Assembly (NCBI RefSeq): GCF_026967795.1
Contig: NZ_JAPVBH010000003.1
Coordinates: 1 to 64,000 of the forward strand
Reading direction: 5' to 3'
Length of the DNA stretch: 64,000 bases
Source of the DNA: Modestobacter sp. VKM Ac-2986
Lineage (GTDB): Bacteria > Actinomycetota > Actinomycetes > Mycobacteriales > Geodermatophilaceae
Shown: piece after piece, positions 58,228 to 64,000 of the stretch
Numbering within the stretch: position 1 is the first letter of the stretch
Layout: each line of letters opens with the position of its first letter
Notes under the pieces: generated by a model
Databases searched by the model: none
What the model was told of the DNA's origin: nothing
Seen by the model: only the letters and a program-made list of their open reading frames with translations
Made by a program: the position numbers and the translations under genes

Positions 58228-60680
58228 CCACCGTCGACCACGGCCGCCCCGGCGACGCGGCGCTGCACGCCGTCCTCGAGCAGCTGGACCCCGCGCAGCG
58301 CGCGGCGCTGACGGCCGGGGAGACCGGCTGGAGCACCGTGCCGGCGCCGGAGGTGGGGCTGGGGTCGGTCGTGCTCGTCGACGGCCCGCTCGGGCTGGTG
58401 AGCCCGACCTTCGACGAGCGGGACACCTCGCTGCTGCTGCCCTGCGGCACGGCGCTGGGCGCCACCTGGGACCCCGCGGTCGTCCGGGCCGTGGCGGCCG
58501 CCGAGGCCTCGGAGGCTCGCCGCCGCGGCCACGACGGCGTGTACGCGCCCAACCTGAACCTGGCGCGCACCGGCCTGTCCGGGCGCACCTTCGAGATGCT
58601 CTCCGAGGACCCGCAGCTCGCCGGCGTCCTCGGTGCGGCCTTCGTGCAGGGCGTGCAGGGGCAGGGGGTGGCCTCCTTCCCCAAGCACCTGGTCTGCAAC
58701 GACACCGAGACGCAGCGGCAGCGGATGAGCGCGACCGTCGACCCGGTGACCCTGCGCGAGGTCTACCTGCGCCCCTTCGAGCTGGCCGTCCGCGCCGGCG
58801 CCTGGGGCGTGATGACGGCCTACAACGGGGTCAACGGCGTGCCCTGCGCCGAGGACGCCGGGCTGCTGTCGGTCCTCAAGGACGAGTGGGGCTTCGACGG
58901 GCTGACGGTGTCGGACTACTTCGCCCTCAAGCAGACCCTCGGTCCGGCGCTGGCCGGGCTGGACCTGGAGATGCCGGGCCCGGCCATCCACCTCGGCCCG
59001 CAGCTGGCCGCGGCGGTGGCCGCCGGGCAGGTGCCCCAGGAGCGGGTGGACGACGCCGTGCTCCGGCTGCTGCGGCTGGCCGGCCGGGTCGGCGCGCTGG
59101 CCGGCCACGAGCGCGTGGTCGGTGCACCCGGGGAGCAGGTGGACGCCGACGGCGCCGCGGACGTGCTCAGCACCGCCGCGGCCGCCGCCTTCACCCTCGT
59201 CCGCAACGAGGGTGCGGTCCTGCCGCTGGACGGCGCGGAGGTGGCCCGCCTCGCCGTCCTCGGCCCGAACGCCGCCCGGCCGTGCTTCCAGGGGGCCACC
59301 TTCGGCCGCATCCGGCCCGCCTCCCCGCCCGTCCCGCCGCTGGACGCCCTCCGCGCGCGGTTCGCCGGCGAGGTCGTGCACGAGCCGGGCATCGCCCTGA
59401 CCCGGCCCGAGCCGCTGGGCGCCTTCGCGGTGACCGCCCCGGACGGCACCCCGGGCGTCCTGCTGGAGCACCACGTCGGGGAGGCCGGCGCCGAGCCGGT
59501 GCTCACCGAGGTGCGCGGCGACAGCAGCTTCATCTGGTTCGGCACCGTGCCCGGCGTCGGCCCCACGACGCGGCCCGGGTCGCTGCGGCTGACCGCCGTC
59601 CTCACCCCGCAGGTCAGCGGCGTGCACCTGCTGGGTGCCGGCGGCTCCGGGGACACGACGCTGACCGTCGACGGGCGGCCGGTGGCCGACCGGCCGGCGC
59701 CCGCGCCGCAGGACGTGATGGGCGAGGTGGCCCGGGCCGAGATGAGCACCGGCGCGGTGGAGCTGACCGCCGGGGTGCCGGTGACCGTCGTGGTCGAGAT
59801 GCACTCGGCGGGGTCGCGGGTGCAGGCGCTCACCGTCGGCTGCCTGGCCCCGCAGCCCGACGGTGCGCTGGCCCGCGCCGTCGCCGCTGCCGCGGACGCG
59901 GACGCCGTCGTGCTGGTGGTCGGCGACGTGCTGGAGACCTCCCGGGAGAGCCGCGACCTGGACGACTCGGCCCTGCCGGCCGCCCAGGAGCAGCTGATCC
60001 GCGAGGTCGCCGCGGTCAACCCCCGCACCGTCGTGGTGGTCAACGCCGGCCGCCCGGTGCACGCGCCGTGGGCCGACGAGGTCGCCGCCGTGCTCTTCGC
60101 CTGGTTCCCGGGCCAGGAGTTCGGCCCGGCGCTGGCGGGCGTGCTGGCCGGGGACCGGGAGCCCGGCGGGCGGATGCCGGTCACGGTGCCGCTCGCCGAC
60201 ACCGACCGCTCGACCTGGGGCGAGCAGCTGGACGCCGACCTCGCGCTGGACTACACGGCCACCGAGCCGGTGGGGTACCGGTACCTGCAGCGGACGCACC
60301 GCCCGGCCCGCTTCCCGTTCGGCTCCGGGGAGGGCTACACCAGCTGGGACGTGCGGGACGCCGACCTCGCGGTCGACCGGGCCGGCCCGGCGGTCCGCGC
60401 CGAGGTCACCGTGACGGTCGCCAACACCGGTGCCCGGGCCGGCCGCGACGTCGTCCAGGTGTACGTCCAGGGACCCGGGGAGGACTCCGCCCGGCTGGCC
60501 GGGTTCACCGGGGTGCGGCTGGCGCCGGGGGACAGCGACCGGGTGTCCGTCGTGCTGGACGAGCGGACCTTCCAGCGCTGGGAGGTCGGTGCCGGCTGGG
60601 TCGTTCCGGCCGGCCGGCACGAGGTCCGGGTCGGCCGCTCCTCCGCCGACCTGCCGCACGTGCTGGCCGTGGACCTGTGA
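58224..60680 (+). CDS. Glycoside hydrolase family 3 beta-glucosidase with PA14-like insert
   Basis: 818 residues, no signal peptide. GH3 catalytic parts: GPLGLVSPTFDERDTS, YAPNLNLARTGLSGRTFEMLSEDP, FPKHLVCNDTETQRQRMSA, nucleophile Asp in GFDGLTVSDYFALKQTL near residue 232. Between the two GH3 domains is a PA14-like beta insert (about 410-530: FIWFGTVPGVGPTTRPG, LLGAGGSGDTTLTVDGRPV). C-terminal fibronectin-III-like end. Probably cleaves beta-O-glucosides inside the cell, complementing C-deglycosylation. GTG overlaps the LLM stop. Confidence 0.92.
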   Translation: MTTVDHGRPGDAALHAVLEQLDPAQRAALTAGETGWSTVPAPEVGLGSVVLVDGPLGLVSPTFDERDTSLLLPCGTALGATWDPAVVRAVAAAEASEARRRGHDGVYAPNLNLARTGLSGRTFEMLSEDPQLAGVLGAAFVQGVQGQGVASFPKHLVCNDTETQRQRMSATVDPVTLREVYLRPFELAVRAGAWGVMTAYNGVNGVPCAEDAGLLSVLKDEWGFDGLTVSDYFALKQTLGPALAGLDLEMPGPAIHLGPQLAAAVAAGQVPQERVDDAVLRLLRLAGRVGALAGHERVVGAPGEQVDADGAADVLSTAAAAAFTLVRNEGAVLPLDGAEVARLAVLGPNAARPCFQGATFGRIRPASPPVPPLDALRARFAGEVVHEPGIALTRPEPLGAFAVTAPDGTPGVLLEHHVGEAGAEPVLTEVRGDSSFIWFGTVPGVGPTTRPGSLRLTAVLTPQVSGVHLLGAGGSGDTTLTVDGRPVADRPAPAPQDVMGEVARAEMSTGAVELTAGVPVTVVVEMHSAGSRVQALTVGCLAPQPDGALARAVAAAADADAVVLVVGDVLETSRESRDLDDSALPAAQEQLIREVAAVNPRTVVVVNAGRPVHAPWADEVAAVLFAWFPGQEFGPALAGVLAGDREPGGRMPVTVPLADTDRSTWGEQLDADLALDYTATEPVGYRYLQRTHRPARFPFGSGEGYTSWDVRDADLAVDRAGPAVRAEVTVTVANTGARAGRDVVQVYVQGPGEDSARLAGFTGVRLAPGDSDRVSVVLDERTFQRWEVGAGWVVPAGRHEVRVGRSSADLPHVLAVDL

Positions 60681-62140
60681 TCCCGGCCGAGCAGACGACC
60701 GCGGTGGACCGGGCGCCGGGCCGGCGCGGACGGCCGCGGATGGCGCTGGCGATCGCGTGTGCGACCCAGTTCATCTGCGTCCTGGACGTCTCGATCGTCA
60801 ACGTCGCCCTGCCGGCCATGCGCACGGACCTGTCGCTGTCGCCGGTCGGGCTGCAGTGGGTGGTCAACGGCTACACGCTCACCTTCGCCGGCTTCCTGCT
60901 GCTGGGCGGCCGTGCCGCGGACCTGCTGGGCCGGCGGAACGTCTTCATCGCCGGCCTCGCCCTGTTCACCCTCGCCAGCCTGGCCGCCGGGTGCGCCCAG
61001 GAGGGGTGGCAGCTGGTGGCCGCCCGGGTGGTGCAGGGCCTGGGTGGCGCGGTGCTGGCCCCGACGGCACTCAGCCTGATCACTACGACGTTCACCGAGC
61101 CCGCCGCCCGGGCGCGCGCGCTGGCTGTGCTCACCGGGGCCGCCGGTGCCGGCGGAGCCCTGGGCGGCGTCATCGGCGGGGTGCTCACCGGGCTGCTCAA
61201 CTGGCGGTGGGTGTTCTTCGTCAACGTCCCGCTGGGGGCGCTGCTCGTCGTCGGGGCGCTGACGGCCCTGCCCGCGGCGGTCCGGCAGCCACTGCGCGGT
61301 CGGCTGGACCTGCCCGGCTCGGCCACCGTGACCACCGGTACGGCCGCCCTGGTGGCCGCCATCGTGGTGAGCGAGCAGCGCGGCTGGACGTCGGCCTCGA
61401 CGCTGCTGCTGCTCGCGGTCGCCGTCCTGCTGCTGACCGCGTTCGTGCTGCGCGAGCGCCGGGCCGCCCACCCGCTGGTGCCGCTGGCGGTCTTCCGGGT
61501 CCGCTCCCTGGCCCTGGCCAACGGGCTGTCGGCGCTGATCGGCGGGGTGCTGCCGGCGACCATGTTCTTCCTGTCCCTGCACCTGCAGCAGGTGCTGGGC
61601 ATGAGCCCGCTGCGCGCCGGGCTGGCCCTGCTGCCCAGTGCGGTGGGCATCGCCGCCGGGGCGTGGGCGGCGTCCCGGCTGGTCGCCCGGGGTGCGAAGG
61701 CGACCTTCATCGGTGGCTGCCTGCTCAGCGGCGTGTCACTGGCATGGCTGTCGGGGATCGACCCGGACGCCGGCTACGCCCTCCCCGTCGCCGTCCCGCT
61801 GTTCACCGCGATGTTCGGCTTCGGGGTCTCCGGCCTGCCGCTGACCGTCGCGGCGACCTCGGGGGTGGGCCCGCACTGGGCGGGTCTGGCGTCCGGGCTG
61901 CTCAACACCGCCAAGCAGGTCGGGGGAGCGGTCGGGCTGGCCGCGCTCGTCACCATCGCCGCCACCCGCACCGCCGGGCTGACCGGCGGGGGAGCGCCGG
62001 AGGACGTGGCGACCACGTCCGGCTTCGGCACCGCCCTGCTGGTGGGCGCCGCGATCATGGTCCTGGCGGCCCTGGGCGGATCGGCCCTCCCGCGTGCCTC
62101 CCGCGGCCGCGCCCGTCCCGAACCGGTGGCGGGCACGTGA
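60677..62140 (+). CDS. MFS transporter, DHA2-type drug:H+ antiporter family
   Basis: 487 residues, about 14 membrane helices. Hallmarks: FICVLDVSIVNVALPAMRTDL (motif D1), GLQWVVNGYTLTFAGFLLLGGRAADLLGRR (motif A in part), ARVVQGLGGAVLAPTALSLI and GAAGAGGALGGVIGGVLTG (motif C). May export a toxic aglycone or take in a substrate. GTG overlaps the GH3 stop; GTGA to the next gene. Confidence 0.92.
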   Translation: MIPAEQTTAVDRAPGRRGRPRMALAIACATQFICVLDVSIVNVALPAMRTDLSLSPVGLQWVVNGYTLTFAGFLLLGGRAADLLGRRNVFIAGLALFTLASLAAGCAQEGWQLVAARVVQGLGGAVLAPTALSLITTTFTEPAARARALAVLTGAAGAGGALGGVIGGVLTGLLNWRWVFFVNVPLGALLVVGALTALPAAVRQPLRGRLDLPGSATVTTGTAALVAAIVVSEQRGWTSASTLLLLAVAVLLLTAFVLRERRAAHPLVPLAVFRVRSLALANGLSALIGGVLPATMFFLSLHLQQVLGMSPLRAGLALLPSAVGIAAGAWAASRLVARGAKATFIGGCLLSGVSLAWLSGIDPDAGYALPVAVPLFTAMFGFGVSGLPLTVAATSGVGPHWAGLASGLLNTAKQVGGAVGLAALVTIAATRTAGLTGGGAPEDVATTSGFGTALLVGAAIMVLAALGGSALPRASRGRARPEPVAGT

Positions 62141-63111
62141 CGGGCACCCTCCGGGCCGCTGCGGTGGCCGGCTCGTCCGAGGACCGGGGCGCGGTGCCCC
62201 CGACCGGGGCGGACCGGGTGGCCGTGGGCGGCCCGGACGCGGCGGCCGACCGGCTGGCCGCGGCCTTCACCGCGCGGTTCGGGCGCGCACCCGGCGGGGT
62301 GTGGACCGTGCCGGCGGTGCTGCCCCTGCTGGGCGGCCCGGATCCCGGCCGGAGTGCCGCGCTGTTCACCACGGTGGACCGCCGGGCGGTGGTCGCGGTC
62401 GGGCGGGCACCCGGCGGCGGGACGGACCTGCTGGGCGAGGACGACGGCCGGCCCGCGCCACCGCTGCTCCGGACGGCCGCCGAGCGCGTGGGCCGGGGTC
62501 TCGCGGCGCAGCAGCCGGCCGCGGGGCCGGGTGCCGGTGGGCCGGTGCGCGGGGTGGCGGCCGCCGAGCTCGAGGCCGCCCTCGCCGCGCCGGGCACGGC
62601 CGTGGCCGTGCGCGCCGCCGGAGCGCGCTGCGTCCCGGTCGCGCCGAGCCTCGGCGCCGGGGAGTGGTCCCTGGTGCTGCTGGACTCCGGGCAGCGCGAC
62701 CCGGCTCGCGACGTGGGCCACGACCGTCTCCTGTCCCGGGGCGGGTCCGCCCGGTGGGCCGGCTGGGCAGCGGGCGAGGAGGCCCGGGTCGAGGCGGCGG
62801 TGCCGGCCCTGCGCGCCGGGGACCTGGGTGCGGTGGGGCAGCTGATGACCGACTCCCACGTCGCGGCCCGGGAGGACCTGCGGCTGTCCTCGGTCCAGGT
62901 CGAGGCGACGGTGGCCGCGGCCCTGCAGGCCGGCGCGGCCGGGGCGCGGCTGGTGGAGGCGGCCTTCTGGGGTCCCGTGCTCGCGCTGGTGCCGGCCGCG
63001 CGGGTGGCGGACGTGGCGGCAGCGGTCCGCGAGTCGGCCCTCCGCCTGGGCTTCCCCCGCCCGTCGGCGACCCGGCTGCGTCCGGGCGTCCGGGCCCGGC
63101 GGGTCCGGTGA
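62137..63111 (+). CDS. Degenerate galactokinase-fold (GHMP) protein
   Basis: 324 residues, shorter than galactokinase (about 380-400). The C-terminal half aligns by eye with GalK (WSLVLLDSGQRDPARDVGHD, VPALRAGDLGAVGQLMTDSH, ALQAGAAGARLVEAAFWGPV), but every catalytic motif is lost. APGRVNLIGEH is replaced by TVPAVLPLLGGPD; the PxGxGLSSSA ATP loop and the following Asp (MDQ) are missing; GARMTGGGFGGC has become GARLVEAAFWGP. An open, full frame with normal codon use argues against a dying gene. It may be a sugar-binding pseudokinase, as yeast Gal3p is. GTG overlaps the MFS stop. Confidence 0.72.
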   Translation: MTGTLRAAAVAGSSEDRGAVPPTGADRVAVGGPDAAADRLAAAFTARFGRAPGGVWTVPAVLPLLGGPDPGRSAALFTTVDRRAVVAVGRAPGGGTDLLGEDDGRPAPPLLRTAAERVGRGLAAQQPAAGPGAGGPVRGVAAAELEAALAAPGTAVAVRAAGARCVPVAPSLGAGEWSLVLLDSGQRDPARDVGHDRLLSRGGSARWAGWAAGEEARVEAAVPALRAGDLGAVGQLMTDSHVAAREDLRLSSVQVEATVAAALQAGAAGARLVEAAFWGPVLALVPAARVADVAAAVRESALRLGFPRPSATRLRPGVRARRVR

Positions 63112-63154
63112 GGACGTGACGACACCGGGCAGGCGCCTTCCGTACGGTCGCGGC

Positions 63155-63802
63155 GTGGAGAACCCCAACGCCTACGCCCGCGAACCCAAGCAGGAGCGCA
63201 GCCGGCTGTCCTTCGACCGGGCCGTGGACGCCGCGGTGTCGTTGCTGGTGGAGCGGCGAGCCGCCACGTTCACCCTGGCCGAGGTGGCCGAGCGGGCCGG
63301 CGTCTCCACCGGGTCGATCTACGGCCGGGTCGACAGCAAGGACGACCTGCTGCGCACGGCGCACGCGCGCGAGATGGCCCGGATGTCGGTCGAGCAGGCC
63401 GAGGCGTTCCCCGCGACGGCACCGGCGGGGGAGACCTTCCCGGACACGGTCAGCCGGTTGGTGCACACCGTCGGTGACCTGCTCCGCCGCAACGCCCCCG
63501 TGCTCGCCCCGTTCATGCTCATGGGCCCGCACGACCCGGTCATCGCCGAGCTCGGCAGCAACGGCTACCGGGAGCTCAGTGCGGCCTTCAGCGCCGCACT
63601 GCTGGCCCGCGGCGACGCGATCACCCACCCCGAGCCGGAGCGCGCAGCCGCTTGGAGCTGCACGGTCGTCTACAGCGTCCTCGCGCGCTGGCTCGGGCTG
63701 GGCAGTGCGCCCGAGGCGGCCGGCGAGGGGGACTGGGAGCTCATCCTGGCCGACCTCGCGGAGATGGTGACCGCCTTCCTCACCGGCGGCCCGCGGAGCT
63801 GA
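63155..63802 (+). CDS. TetR-family regulator of the flavin-reductase operon
   Basis: 215 residues. N-terminal HTH: FDRAVDAAVSLLVERRAATF, TLAEVAERAGVSTGSIYGRV, DSKDDLLRTAHAREM; then the helical ligand domain (TVSRLVHTVGDLLRRNAPVL). GTG 63155 is six bases after TACGGT, so it is probably leaderless and has its own promoter at the end of the operon; GTG 63116 is an in-frame alternative overlapping no SD. Its binding site is likely the gttggttc/gaaccaac element at the right edge and its relative at 55893. Confidence 0.88.
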   Translation: MENPNAYAREPKQERSRLSFDRAVDAAVSLLVERRAATFTLAEVAERAGVSTGSIYGRVDSKDDLLRTAHAREMARMSVEQAEAFPATAPAGETFPDTVSRLVHTVGDLLRRNAPVLAPFMLMGPHDPVIAELGSNGYRELSAAFSAALLARGDAITHPEPERAAAWSCTVVYSVLARWLGLGSAPEAAGEGDWELILADLAEMVTAFLTGGPRS

Positions 63803-63842
63803 GCTCCAGGGCCCGGACCTCCGGCCGGCACCGGCCGAGGGG

Positions 63843-63895
63843 TTGAGACGACGAGCACAGCAGGACTAGAATCAACACGTTGGTTCTGAACCAAC
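63843..63895 (+). promoter_or_regulatory. Rightward promoter with TetR-type palindrome at the window edge
   Basis: TTGAGA (63843-63848), 18 bases, TAGAAT (63867-63872), then gttggttc-t-gaaccaac (63879-63895), a perfect 8-base inverted repeat around one base, covering the expected start point. It drives a gene beyond the window; no start can be fixed in the last 105 bases (GTG 63918 opens a frame to the end, Arg/Pro-rich, unconvincing). Confidence 0.7.
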
Positions 63896-64000
63896 GGCGA
63901 GAGGTCGGCGCACGGGGGTGCATCGACCACGTACCTCGTCCGGGCCCGTCCGCCGTCGTGCTGACGGCGTCCGCACGCGCCCACCCGCGGGGCCCCCACC

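Noticed and set aside
62137-63111. Galactokinase-like gene called as an active galK
   Set aside because: The GRVNLIGEH, PxGxGLSSSA and GGGFGG motifs are all absent, so an active sugar kinase is not supported.
63918-64000. A gene start at GTG 63918 running off the right edge
   Set aside because: Only 27 codons are visible, Arg/Pro-rich, with no SD or -10 at the right distance; it cannot be separated from chance.

Overview
This is a very GC-rich actinobacterial chromosome segment. Most starts are GTG, stop/start overlaps of the GTGA/ATGA type are frequent, and many genes appear leaderless. From memory, the gene order of the left two thirds (TPR protein, HAD phosphatase, tlyA, nadK, recN, steA, steB, pyrG, NUDIX, xerD, parA, scpA, scpB, rluB, cmk, der) is that of the Mycobacterium tuberculosis Rv1691-Rv1713 block. 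The content and style suggest a soil or rock actinomycete such as a member of the Geodermatophilaceae (inference, no search run).

Layout. 1-365: 3' end of a 23S rRNA gene, 5S rRNA and a terminator. 485-11445: a large repeat-rich TPR protein, an SSB-like protein, a DUF1015 protein, a small TPR protein, a HAD-IIA phosphatase, an SCP2-like protein and the tlyA-nadK-recN operon. 11530-20731: a TetR regulator, then a cell-envelope operon (steA, steB, a MraY-like transferase, a MurJ-like flippase and a GT4 glycosyltransferase) leading into pyrG and a NUDIX hydrolase. 20732-29848: a palindrome-rich spacer, a small membrane protein, AraC and RibD-like genes, alanine dehydrogenase, xerD, and the chromosome-maintenance set parA, a putative ParA partner, scpA, scpB and rluB.

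29973-43019: a xyloside/xylose-use island set into the otherwise conserved block. It holds a GH3 glycosidase and its LacI regulator, a sugar ABC importer, a ROK repressor divergent from xylA-xylB, an MsiK-type ATPase and an aldose 1-epimerase. The importers here and at 49292 lack their own ATPase, so the MsiK-type protein probably energises both. 43215-45852: aroH, cmk, der and tRNA-Pro(GGG). 46227-47677: a probable yybP-ykoY (manganese) riboswitch, a TerC-family membrane protein and a winged-helix protein.

47815-64000 is the accessory region of most interest. A ROK regulator precedes a second sugar importer, then a three-gene set resembling C-glycoside catabolism (GMC/pyranose-oxidase-like oxidase plus alpha and beta subunits of a C-glycoside deglycosidase). 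Next is an operon with a flavin reductase fused to an IclR-type ligand domain, a luciferase-like monooxygenase, a PA14-containing GH3 glycosidase, an MFS exporter, a galactokinase-fold protein that has lost its catalytic motifs, and a TetR regulator. A 23-nt imperfect palindrome precedes both the importer and the deglycosidase genes. A second sequence element precedes both the flavin reductase operon and whatever lies beyond the right edge. Together these suggest a regulon for taking in, oxidising and deglycosylating plant glycosides and then handling the aglycone.
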